Assembly (NCBI GenBank): GCA_023435925.1
Contig: JAEZLF010000259.1
Span: 1-15,887 of the forward strand
Direction: 5' to 3'
Length of the DNA: 15,887 bases
Origin: Bacillota bacterium
GTDB taxonomy: Bacteria; Bacillota; Clostridia; Acetivibrionales; DTU013
Part shown: in pieces, positions 7,721 to 14,504 of the stretch
Layout: every line of letters begins with the position of its first letter
Position numbering within the stretch: the stretch's first letter is position 1
Position numbers and translations under genes: made by a program
The notes under the pieces: generated by a model
Told to the model about the DNA's origin: nothing
Seen by the model: only the letters and a program-made list of their open reading frames with translations
Databases searched by the model: none

Positions 7721-8806
7721 TCAATATATATATCCAAAATCCTCTGCAGCACGACACATTGCTTTTAGGTTTTCGAAGGACGTACCCGGATTGATGCTTC
7801 CGGCCGTACAAAGTACCAGATGCTTGCCGGGACCGGCTTGCTCGATGTCCCTTTTCGCACATGCATACACTTCCTCGGGAGTGCCGTAAAGCAGTACTTT
7901 AGTGGGGGGTATCTGACCATAGACCACCACATCGGGCATTTTGTCCAGGATCTGTTGGGGAGTAATATACGGATCAATGTTGACTTGATTAACGCCCATG
8001 TCCTTTAGTGTGTCAAGGTGATGGAACATATGGGAATCGGCGTGGTAAAATCTGGAGTCTGTAGCAGAGGGAGCATATAGATCATAAAGCTCTTTTTCCG
8101 CTTCCATTATAAAGTCCCTGTATAACTGGGGTGACAGCATCCCTGCTACATCACTTGCGAAAGAAAATCCACGCTGCTGTGCAGGAAAGCCTGTCACTTT
8201 ACGAAGCGTATTGATATAGCGTTTTGTTGTCCTCAGCCAGCATGAGACCAGCTTGTGAATTTCATCCGGGTCCGTCATGATCCAGGTCAGGAAATTTGTG
8301 ATGCTGCACAGCTGACCCAGCATGGTGGCACAGCCTTTGATGCCGCCACCGTATGTCAGGTCCATTCCATACTGGGTTCTGATTTTCTCTCTCCACTCGA
8401 GGTATTTAGGTACCAGACCCTGCTCCAGAATATCCGCCTTATCCATTTTTTCCACAAAGGCATCAATTTCCTCTGGGTCTGATATAACCGGCTTTAGTGT
8501 AGGAGTGGCTTTTGACTCATAATGGACCGTACCTCCGTAGACCGAGGCATCCATAATGACACCAAAATCAATACTTGGGTGAATCGTATAGGCAAATTCT
8601 TTTTGTGTGATTTCATTGCATCTCTTACGATGTTCCTGTTGGTATTCGAAATCGGAGTAATATTTTGCATTATCCAGTTTCATATACTCACAGATCCAAT
8701 CACCGTCCAGATGGATGCTTACCGGCACTCTTGGAATATCCGCCGACAAATCCATGCATTTGGCGTTTACCTCCCAGAAATTTTTCATATCCAGATCAAA
8801 TAACAT
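7721..8806 (-). CDS. Uroporphyrinogen decarboxylase-family protein (methyltransferase-like)
   Basis: A 361-residue TIM-barrel protein of the UroD/MtaA/CmuA superfamily. Support comes from YGGGIKGCATMLGQLCS (152-168), SDVAGMLSPQLYRDFI (218-233), FYHADSHMFHHLDTLKDMGVNQVNID (253-278), VYGQIPPTKVLLYGTPEEV (295-313) and LVLCTAGSINPGTSFENLKAM (330-350). Methyltransferase members bind zinc with an HxC pair plus a later Cys. Here the first pair is H255-A-D257 while Cys333 remains, so metal binding may differ. No corrinoid protein lies nearby. It is probably a catabolic or demethylation enzyme, not haem synthesis. ATG 8806 is chosen because AAAGGGG lies 8 nt upstream; a GTG at 8815 would overlap that site. 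It is divergent from the AraC regulator, its likely controller. Confidence 0.8.
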   Translation of the reverse strand: MLFDLDMKNFWEVNAKCMDLSADIPRVPVSIHLDGDWICEYMKLDNAKYYSDFEYQQEHRKRCNEITQKEFAYTIHPSIDFGVIMDASVYGGTVHYESKATPTLKPVISDPEEIDAFVEKMDKADILEQGLVPKYLEWREKIRTQYGMDLTYGGGIKGCATMLGQLCSITNFLTWIMTDPDEIHKLVSCWLRTTKRYINTLRKVTGFPAQQRGFSFASDVAGMLSPQLYRDFIMEAEKELYDLYAPSATDSRFYHADSHMFHHLDTLKDMGVNQVNIDPYITPQQILDKMPDVVVYGQIPPTKVLLYGTPEEVYACAKRDIEQAGPGKHLVLCTAGSINPGTSFENLKAMCRAAEDFGYIY

Positions 8807-8955
8807 CCTGCCCACCCCTTTGTATTATTTAATAATTGTTAAAAGCCATGACAGGTTAATGGTAGCATAATATTGATGTTGAACACCATGTAATATATAA
8901 TTGTATTTGTAAAATCTCACGATGTTTATCAAATGTTCGCGGCGTGATACACACA

Positions 8956-9016
8956 AAACGCGTAAGGAAGGCACTAAAGCGCCCACAGCGTATTTTGCGA
9001 TGCAAAGACGCGTTTT
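8956..9016. repeat. GC-rich nested inverted repeats in the UroD-araC spacer
   Basis: Within an otherwise AT-rich spacer, AAAACGCG (8956-8963) pairs with CGCGTTTT (9009-9016). Between them GCGT-N3-TTGC-GAT-GCAA-N2-ACGC can fold as a smaller hairpin. Base composition changes abruptly at about 8937 and returns to normal near 9055. A minus-strand frame across it (MRELYAKTRLCIAKYAVG...) is probably spurious. It could be a dispersed intergenic repeat, an RNA leader for araC, or part of the regulator's target site. Confidence 0.4.
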
Positions 9017-9066
9017 AGCGTACAATTCGCGCAAGCGCTCATTGAATGCCGCAATAAAGGAGGGTT

Positions 9067-9903
9067 ATGGTGACCGGGGATACTGAGCTGCTCCAGAATA
9101 TCTCACCGAAGTTTTTTCATATTGTAGAAAGACTCTGTACACCTGCCTGGAAGATAGAAAAAGATGTATATAACTGGCATAACCTGATACTGATTTATGA
9201 TGGCGAGGCTGTTTTCAACATCAATGGCAATGAGTACATCGGTACCAGAGGTTCTCTGGTTTATTTCAAACCAGGCGACCTGCGGGCAGCTTATACAATC
9301 GAGAGTAACCTGATGAAATGCTTTGCAGTAGATTTTGACTATACGTGCCCGTTAATGCAGGAGAATTGCTGGGAGCTTTGTTCGCCCAAGCTTCCGCTTC
9401 AATCCGGACAAATAATACAGGACCCTTATCTGTTTTCCAGCCTTGTCGATCTGTTTGATCAGTTGACAAGGGCGTGGATTTCCGGTGGAAGAGATAAAAC
9501 GATCCGGTGTAGAGCGGTATTTATGGAGATTATCCGGTTATTACTTGTATTAAATGACCGCAGTAAGGTAGAGTATTCCAAGTATCGCAAAGTGGAAAAG
9601 GTTATTGACTTCATGACAGAAAATTATTCACAACACATCACACTGAAAGATCTGGCGGATGTGTCCTCTCTCAGTCCTTCTTATTTGGGCACTATCTTCA
9701 GGGAGGTTACCGGAAAGCCGCCAATCGAATATCTTATCGGAATACGTGTACGAAAAGCGGGAGAATTGCTCACAGATGGCTGTACCGTTTCAGAAGCCGG
9801 TCAGAGACTGGGGTTTAGCGATGTGTATTATTTCAGTAAGTGCTTCAAGAAATGGATGGGGGTTGCTCCGTCACAGTATGCTGCAGGGAGATCGATCAAA
9901 TAA
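9067..9903 (+). CDS. AraC-family transcriptional regulator
   Basis: The protein has 278 residues. An N-terminal cupin-like sensor (about 25-110) includes WHNLILIYDGEAVFNINGNEY and GSLVYFKPGDLRAAY, typical of AraC members that bind a small ligand. The C-terminal double helix-turn-helix (177-272) is clear: HITLKDLADVSSLSPSYLGTIFREVTGKPPIEYL, then SEAGQRLGFSDVYYFSKCFKKWMGVAPSQYA. AAAGGAGG lies very close to ATG 9067; the adjacent GTG 9070 is better spaced and may be the true start. It is divergently placed from the UroD-family gene and most likely activates it in response to a substrate or sugar (inference from layout). Confidence 0.9.
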   Translation: MVTGDTELLQNISPKFFHIVERLCTPAWKIEKDVYNWHNLILIYDGEAVFNINGNEYIGTRGSLVYFKPGDLRAAYTIESNLMKCFAVDFDYTCPLMQENCWELCSPKLPLQSGQIIQDPYLFSSLVDLFDQLTRAWISGGRDKTIRCRAVFMEIIRLLLVLNDRSKVEYSKYRKVEKVIDFMTENYSQHITLKDLADVSSLSPSYLGTIFREVTGKPPIEYLIGIRVRKAGELLTDGCTVSEAGQRLGFSDVYYFSKCFKKWMGVAPSQYAAGRSIK

Positions 9904-9994
9904 CAAAATCGGGCTATTGATTCAACTCATTCGTTAACATAAAGTACAACATATTTGCAGCTTGCATATATTAGTAGCAGAGAGGTGATTTCGA

Positions 9995-10138
9995 ATGACT
10001 TACAGAGAACTGCTTGAAAAATGCAAGACGAATTCCGGCTGTCTTTCTACCAGAGAACAGAAAGAAATTGATTCCAAAATGAAGTATCAGCTCTGGATGG
10101 CTCGCTTGAACCGGGAAAATCAGAACAAGAAAAAATAG
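9995..10138 (+). CDS. Small hypothetical protein, 47 aa
   Basis: An ATG 5 nt after AGAGGTGAT opens a 47-residue frame beginning MTYRELLEKCKTNSGCLSTR and ending LNRENQNKKK. It is charged and probably helical, with Cys10 and Cys16 and no membrane segment. An intrinsic terminator begins 9 nt after the stop codon, so the gene looks like a complete single-gene transcript, supporting real expression. I do not recognise the family. It lies between araC and the agr-like locus, but the terminator separates it from agrD. Confidence 0.65.
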   Translation: MTYRELLEKCKTNSGCLSTREQKEIDSKMKYQLWMARLNRENQNKKK

Positions 10139-10147
10139 ATCAGGTTT

Positions 10148-10174
10148 TGCCCCAACATTGGGGCATTTCTTTTT
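10148..10174 (+). terminator. Intrinsic terminator of the 47-aa gene
   Basis: TGCCCCAA (10148-10155) and TTGGGGCA (10158-10165) give a perfect 8-bp stem, followed by TTTCTTTTT. The loop is only 2 nt if fully paired, so the top pairs probably open. It isolates this gene from the agr-like operon downstream. Confidence 0.8.
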
Positions 10175-10225
10175 GTCCCAGCATAATGAAAAATAATTAT
10201 GTAAAATAAGAAAATAAAATAAATT

Positions 10226-10271
10226 TCAGTTGGATAACATGATTCGACAGTATTTTCATTTTATGTATAGT
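10226..10271 (+). promoter_or_regulatory. Putative agrD promoter with LytTR-like direct repeats
   Basis: TCAGTTGGA (10226-10234) and ACAGTATTT (10247-10255) are two imperfect copies of the LytTR/AgrA 9-mer ([TA][AC][CA]GTTN[AG][TG]), separated by 12 bp. That is the spacing known for AgrA-type sites. The second copy overlaps the -35 position of a possible -10, TATAGT (10266-10271). The copies have one and two mismatches to the consensus, so this is suggestive only. Confidence 0.4.
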
Positions 10272-10309
10272 ATGATACAATTATCAATTAAAAGAAGGGG
10301 TGTTCATGT

Positions 10310-10441
10310 ATGAAAAAAATCGTATCGCTGATCTTTCAGGCGCTATCCGCCGCATCGTACAGAGTGGCAGCCATTGGTGCAACACAGTGGTCATTTTATT
10401 TATCCAATCAGCCGGAATGCCCAGAGGAGATAGTAAAATAA
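10310..10441 (+). CDS. agrD: AgrD-like cyclic lactone autoinducer peptide precursor
   Basis: This 43-residue precursor has an amphipathic N-terminal leader (MKKIVSLIFQALSAASYRVA), a short core (GATQWSFYLS) and the charged tail NQPECPEEIVK, matching the AgrD pattern of a QP-x-x-PE-E/L recognition tail after the ring. Aligning NQPECPEE with the YQPEEP-type tail of clostridial AgrD places the ring at S28-F-Y-L-S32. Ser would thus replace the usual Cys, giving a lactone instead of a thiolactone. Cys37 lies in the tail, not the ring. AAGGGG is about 10 nt upstream. A different frame from ATG 10306 overlaps it but does not resemble a protein. The precursor would be cut and cyclised by the AgrB encoded downstream and sensed by the AgrC-like kinase. 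It was identified by context and tail motif. Confidence 0.8.
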   Translation: MKKIVSLIFQALSAASYRVAAIGATQWSFYLSNQPECPEEIVK

Positions 10442-10473
10442 AAGGGGGGACACAATTCTCCCCCTTTATTTTA
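10434..10473 (+). terminator. Intra-operon attenuator/terminator hairpin between agrD and agrC
   Basis: TAAAATAAAGGGGG (10434-10447 or shifted one base within the G run) pairs perfectly with CCCCCTTTATTTTA (10460-10473): a 14-bp stem with a loop of about 11-12 nt. The 3' arm itself supplies the U-rich tract. The agrD stop codon (10439-10441) is inside the stem. Partial termination here would give far more agrD mRNA than agrCB mRNA, and ribosomes finishing agrD could influence folding (inference). Confidence 0.7.
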
Positions 10474-10483
10474 GTGTGATGAT

Positions 10484-11842
10484 ATGTATTTAAATCTTGT
10501 TAATAGCATTGCTCTGCTTTTAGTTGAATCTTTTATTTTTCTTATGTTTTATATCGCTCTTGTCAATAAGAAGGATTTTATTAAAAAGGGCAAAGTAAAG
10601 TGTGTGCTCTTCATCCTTTTTTATGTGGTACTAATACTCTTTATTTCAATGTATCTTCCGCTGGGAATTCATACAATAGCGGCACTTCTAGCTACAATTC
10701 TGATATTAAGCTTTGTCACCAGAACAAATGTTTATAATGCGGTGATTGTCATTGTCGTCACAGGACTTTTTATTGCTATCATAGATACGATTGTATCGGG
10801 TATTTGGCTGGTTATTTTGGGAATAGATTTAAATGCACTGATGATGCATCCTTTGTATTACCCAATGTTTGCATGGACATCGAAGGTTGTCCAGATTGCA
10901 CTTGCATTGACGGTCTACTTCTCAAAAAGTGAAAAGTTGAGAATAAATGTACTAAAATCAAATAGCGGACAATATATGTATGTTGTTATTCAGCTATTTC
11001 TAATGACCCTTTTTATTGGAAGCATCAATTTTAGCATTGGTGAGTTAAAGAATAAATCAGAGTATATTCTATTGATGGTTTTGATTTATGCATTGAGTCT
11101 GATACTATCCATTTTCGATATGAAGGAACGTGAGCAAATTCAAAATATATTGAATAAGAAAAAGATTCTGGAGGAATATGTAAAGAATCTGGAAGAGGTC
11201 ATACAAGTCATACGAAGAGAAAAACATGATTTTTTGAATCATGTTCAGACAGTCTATGCCATATGCAAGCTTGGAAAACCGAATGCTTTAGTGTCAATTG
11301 ACAACTATTTGCAGAGACTGACAACAGACTTGAAAATGTCCTATCGTTTTTTTGAAACGGGAAACGATTATATTGATGGCTTGCTTGCTATAAAAAATCA
11401 TATCTGCATAGAGAAAGACATTGATTTTTTTGTAAATATTGACGCCCAGTTCACACTGGCTAAGGCTGATGAAAGTGACGTTGCAGGTATCGTTGGGAAT
11501 ATCATAAACAATGCGATTGAGTGTATGCAGAGTTTGCCTGAAGCTGCGGAAAAGAGAATTGAATTTATAACATATATAAAAAATAACAAATTCCTTCTAA
11601 GGATAGCAAACAATGGACCCGTTATTCCATTTCATCTGATGGATACTATTTTTGATAAGGGTGTAACAACCAAATCTGATAATATCGATCACGGTATCGG
11701 CTTGTACATTGTAAAGCAGCTTGTTGAAAAGAATAAAGGTAAAATCCATGCAGCCAGTACGTCTGATATGACAGAATTTATCATGGAGTTCGATGTCAAG
11801 GAGGAAGTGAATGCAGATCGTAATCAATACGCTGCTATCTAA
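10484..11842 (+). CDS. AgrC-like sensor histidine kinase (GHKL type)
   Basis: The protein has 452 residues. About six hydrophobic helices occupy residues 1-212, forming the peptide-sensing membrane domain typical of AgrC-type (HPK10) kinases. A coiled-coil-like linker (213-245) leads to the phosphorylation site REKHDFLNHVQTV with His248. The ATPase domain shows the N-box NNAIEC (342-347), NGP (377-379), FDKGVTTKS (390-398) and GIGLYIVKQLVEKN (404-417). It should autophosphorylate on binding the cyclic peptide made by AgrD/AgrB. No LytTR response regulator follows, so its partner is elsewhere. The start has little ribosome-binding sequence and lies 10 nt after the attenuator hairpin, so its translation may be low. 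Its 3' end overlaps agrB by 32 nt. Confidence 0.88.
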   Translation: MYLNLVNSIALLLVESFIFLMFYIALVNKKDFIKKGKVKCVLFILFYVVLILFISMYLPLGIHTIAALLATILILSFVTRTNVYNAVIVIVVTGLFIAIIDTIVSGIWLVILGIDLNALMMHPLYYPMFAWTSKVVQIALALTVYFSKSEKLRINVLKSNSGQYMYVVIQLFLMTLFIGSINFSIGELKNKSEYILLMVLIYALSLILSIFDMKEREQIQNILNKKKILEEYVKNLEEVIQVIRREKHDFLNHVQTVYAICKLGKPNALVSIDNYLQRLTTDLKMSYRFFETGNDYIDGLLAIKNHICIEKDIDFFVNIDAQFTLAKADESDVAGIVGNIINNAIECMQSLPEAAEKRIEFITYIKNNKFLLRIANNGPVIPFHLMDTIFDKGVTTKSDNIDHGIGLYIVKQLVEKNKGKIHAASTSDMTEFIMEFDVKEEVNADRNQYAAI

Positions 11843-12392
11843 AATCAAGAAGTATAATCCGGAGTTGAATGAAGCACAGATTAGTTCACGCAAATTCGGA
11901 CTTGAAATACTTATAAATGAACTATCGAAGGTCATAATTTACCTGATTATATTCTCTATCATATCCCAGACAGGATATTATTTGTTATCTTTATGTATCT
12001 ATAGTTCGATCCGATTAGCGACAGGAGGATATCACGCGAAATCCTATCTTGGATGCCTGATTGTATCCTTTATAATATTTTCTGCCGCTGTTTTATCAGG
12101 TCGGTACATAACACTGATTATGCCCATAAAAGCAGCACTGCTACTGGTTTCACTCAATATTACTGCAATATATGCACCTGTGGAGCACAAGAATATAACC
12201 CAGAAAAACCGAAGAAGAAGAAAAACCTTTAAATGGCTATCTCTTTTACTGGTTATATTTTGGAGTTGTTTTTCCTTTCTGCTGCCTGGAGGATGGGGAG
12301 TGACAGCTATTGCCACGATATTTTTTGAAGCATTGATGCAGCCTGTTGGGAAATGGTTTAATCCGGTTATACGAGCAGAATTCAGAGGATGA
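11811..12392 (+). CDS. agrB: Accessory gene regulator B, peptide-processing membrane protease
   Basis: At 193 residues it has the usual AgrB length. AgrB is a membrane cysteine endopeptidase that removes the C-terminal tail of AgrD and catalyses ring closure. The diagnostic region SIRLATGGYHAKSYLGC (66-82) contains the catalytic His75 and Cys82. Several hydrophobic helices flank it, a basic stretch QKNRRRRKTFKW lies in the second half, and PVGKWF is near the C-terminus. AAGGAGG (11798-11804) precedes ATG 11811 by 6 nt, so the start inside the end of the kinase gene is well supported. The 32-nt overlap implies coupling to the kinase. Order D-C-B differs from the staphylococcal B-D-C-A order. 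Confidence 0.93.
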   Translation: MQIVINTLLSKIKKYNPELNEAQISSRKFGLEILINELSKVIIYLIIFSIISQTGYYLLSLCIYSSIRLATGGYHAKSYLGCLIVSFIIFSAAVLSGRYITLIMPIKAALLLVSLNITAIYAPVEHKNITQKNRRRRKTFKWLSLLLVIFWSCFSFLLPGGWGVTAIATIFFEALMQPVGKWFNPVIRAEFRG

Positions 12393-12414
12393 AAAAGGGA
12401 GTAAAGGTGATTTT

Positions 12415-12654
12415 ATGAAAACAATGACTATTGAGGTGCAAGAAAGAGGAGCCATACAAAAGTCAGCAGTGCAGGAATTACATTCGGATAAAGTTGAGGA
12501 ATTTCTGGAAGTAATGGTTTTATTATGCAATAAGCTAGATGTTGACGTGCCATTGTGGACTTATAAGAATGAAAAAACACTTCAGAAAAAAAACGAAGTA
12601 AGCATGACAATTGATAGTGAATTGGATATGCATTTGAGAATCCATATCGAATAG
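12415..12654 (+). CDS. Unrecognised 79-aa protein in the agr-like operon
   Basis: ATG 12415 follows AAAGGTGA by 5 nt, 22 nt after agrB, so it is probably the last gene of the operon. The 79-residue product is acidic-basic mixed, cytoplasmic by appearance, and begins MKTMTIEVQERGAIQKS. A central amphipathic helix SDKVEEFLEVMVLLCNKLDV is followed by short strands ending DMHLRIHIE. I recognise no domain. It is too small for a response regulator and has no LytTR features. A longer in-frame start at 12346 inside agrB has no ribosome binding site and is rejected. Position suggests a role in, or a target of, the peptide signalling system, but nothing in the sequence proves it. Confidence 0.7.
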   Translation: MKTMTIEVQERGAIQKSAVQELHSDKVEEFLEVMVLLCNKLDVDVPLWTYKNEKTLQKKNEVSMTIDSELDMHLRIHIE

Positions 12655-12719
12655 AGAACGATTTTTATAATTTTGGTGAAAAGATTTATGCAAACGGATA
12701 TAGCAAGATAGGGGGCATT

Positions 12720-14228
12720 ATGTTAAGCATGAACAAGGAAACAGGAAATGATGTAAATTTGTCTGCAATAATGGTCATCTTTGGGGGCACAGGCGATTTA
12801 ACCCACAGAAAGCTGATGCCTGCTTTATACAACTTAATTTATAATAGACTGCTGCCGGAAAAATTCGCAATCGTATCTACAGGCAGAAGGGAAAAAACAC
12901 AGGACCAGTACAGGAATGAGGTCCTTGACTCACTTAAGAAATTCTCCCGTAATAAAATCGATGACCTTTTATGGGAAAGGCTTAAGGAGAGAATCTTTTA
13001 TTTCCAGTTTGATTTTGCGGAACAAAGTGGATATCTGGGGCTCAAGGACTTTTTGGATGAACTGGACAGTAAAAACGGTACCGGTGGGAACCGGATATTC
13101 TACCTTGCCGTTGCTCCGGAGTGTTTTGAGAGGATTATACATGGAATCGATGTAAATAACCTTGCTAAAAAGAAAGATTCTTGGAACAGACTTATTATTG
13201 AAAAGCCCTTCGGGAAGGATCTGATTACTGCCAGGAAGCTGAATGAAAAGCTTTTGGGGGTTTTTGAGGAAAAAAACATTTATAGGATTGATCATTATCT
13301 AGGCAAGGAAATGATTCAGAACATCATGATACTAAGGTTTTGTAATCCTATTTTTGAATCTCTATGGAGCAATAAATATATAGACAATATTCAGATATCT
13401 CTTAATGAGAAGTACGGAATTGGCACCAGAGGGGGTTATTATGAGCATTCAGGGGCTGTGCGTGACATGGTTCAGAACCACATTATACAGATACTCTCGC
13501 TGGTGGCCATGGAGCCGCCTGTGAATCTCAAGACAGAATCGATCAGAACGGAAAAGCTGAAGGTGGTGCAAGCAATTGAGGAGTTTACACCGGAGCTGCT
13601 CAGGGACCATGTAGTATTCGGTCAGTATGGCAGAGGAATGATTGATGGTGTAGCTGTGCCGGCTTACCATGAGGAGGATAAAGTACCGGAAAAATCCGGT
13701 ACAGAGACCTTTGTCGCACTGAAGCTCTTTATCAATAATTTCAGATGGGCGGGAACTCCATTTTACATCAGAACAGGAAAACGGATGGGAACACAATCCG
13801 CAGAAATTGTAATTCAATTTAAACCACATCCCAATGTTCTATATTTTAAGGAGCAGCATATACAGGAACCCAATTTGCTGGTGATAAGGATACAGCCTAA
13901 TGTGGGTGTATTTTTTCAGTTCAATACCAAGGACTTTAATACATTTAATGACATAGTCACCACGAAAATGGAGTCAAGCCATATCAGCTCTTCATTGGGC
14001 AATACACCTGAAGCATATGAGCGGCTTATTTCAGATATACTGCGCGGAGATGCCACTCTTTTCTCGAGGTGGGACGAAGTGGAGGCATCATGGATGTTTG
14101 CGGATAAAATTATTGAATACAGGGTGCTTAAGAAGCATCTATTTCCAAATTACGCAGCTGGTACCATGGGCCCTGTCAGAGCATTTGAGCTGTTGGCCCG
14201 GGATGGGAGAGAATGGTGGAGTGTATGA
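12720..14228 (+). CDS. zwf: Glucose-6-phosphate 1-dehydrogenase
   Basis: The 502-residue enzyme oxidises glucose-6-phosphate to 6-phosphogluconolactone with NAD(P)+, the entry step of the oxidative pentose phosphate pathway. The Rossmann motif VIFGGTGDLTHRKLMPALYNL (19-39) binds the cofactor. EKPFGKDL (161-168) and the signature RIDHYLGKE (189-197) form the substrate site. YYEHSGAVRDMVQNHIIQ carries the conserved QNH, and FYIRTGKRM fits the C-terminal domain. Length is normal or slightly long because of a short N-terminal extension before LSAIMVIFGG. AGGGGG lies 6 nt before ATG 12720. It starts 65 nt after the 79-aa gene with no terminator between, so readthrough from the agr operon is possible. 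No gnd or pgl is adjacent. Confidence 0.95.
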   Translation: MLSMNKETGNDVNLSAIMVIFGGTGDLTHRKLMPALYNLIYNRLLPEKFAIVSTGRREKTQDQYRNEVLDSLKKFSRNKIDDLLWERLKERIFYFQFDFAEQSGYLGLKDFLDELDSKNGTGGNRIFYLAVAPECFERIIHGIDVNNLAKKKDSWNRLIIEKPFGKDLITARKLNEKLLGVFEEKNIYRIDHYLGKEMIQNIMILRFCNPIFESLWSNKYIDNIQISLNEKYGIGTRGGYYEHSGAVRDMVQNHIIQILSLVAMEPPVNLKTESIRTEKLKVVQAIEEFTPELLRDHVVFGQYGRGMIDGVAVPAYHEEDKVPEKSGTETFVALKLFINNFRWAGTPFYIRTGKRMGTQSAEIVIQFKPHPNVLYFKEQHIQEPNLLVIRIQPNVGVFFQFNTKDFNTFNDIVTTKMESSHISSSLGNTPEAYERLISDILRGDATLFSRWDEVEASWMFADKIIEYRVLKKHLFPNYAAGTMGPVRAFELLARDGREWWSV

Positions 14229-14238
14229 GATGAATATT

Positions 14239-14272
14239 TAAAAAAGCTGAACCGGATTTCTGGTTCAGCTTT
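14239..14272 (-). terminator. Intrinsic terminator, mainly for the minus-strand small gene
   Basis: AAAGCTGAACC (14243-14253) and GGTTCAGCTTT (14262-14272) form an 11-bp stem with an 8-nt loop. Read on the minus strand it is followed by a T-run and TAAATATTC, so it fits the gene ending at 14265, whose stop codon lies inside the stem. On the plus strand it may also end zwf, with a weaker T-tract. Confidence 0.75.
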
Positions 14273-14504
14273 CGGAACTGGTGTTTTCGGTATCGTAAAG
14301 ATTATAAGTAATGCATTTTGAAGCTCTTCTGGGATTTGTTGGTTTTACAACCGGTGTTGATGCGTCCAGGCCCTTACTGACAACCTTCTTTTTTGCAGCT
14401 GCTCTCTTAGCAGGCGCGGGTTTGGTTACGGCTCTGTGAGAACAATGTTTGTTGGTACAGTGATTATCAATAACCAACGAGCCGCATTCACAAAATTCTG
14501 CCAC
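14265..14504 (-). CDS. Small Cys/Lys-rich protein with zinc-knuckle-like N-terminus
   Basis: The 79-residue product has CEC (5-7) and HCTNKHC (15-21), which could bind one zinc ion. A Lys/Ala/Pro-rich stretch APAKRAAAKKKVVSKG (30-45) follows, reminiscent of histone H1-like tails, and then NPRRASKCITYNLYD. The start is GTG 14504, 8 nt after AAGGAG; an upstream GTG (14513) overlaps that site and is rejected. A TATAAT with a weak TTATTA 17 bp upstream (14580-14608, minus) may be the promoter. Nucleic-acid binding is a guess from composition. I do not recognise a named family. Confidence 0.65.
   Translation of the reverse strand: MAEFCECGSLVIDNHCTNKHCSHRAVTKPAPAKRAAAKKKVVSKGLDASTPVVKPTNPRRASKCITYNLYDTENTSSES

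Noticed and set aside
8825..9034. 69-codon minus-strand frame in the UroD-araC spacer
   Set aside because: It arises from the GC-rich inverted-repeat island, has no ribosome binding site and no domain, and is better explained as a repeat than a gene.
10306..10479. 57-codon frame from ATG 10306 overlapping agrD, with a better-spaced AAGGGG
   Set aside because: The translation has no recognisable features, while the overlapping frame carries the AgrD tail motif and sits beside agrC and agrB. The two ATGs are 4 nt apart, so the Shine-Dalgarno site can serve agrD.
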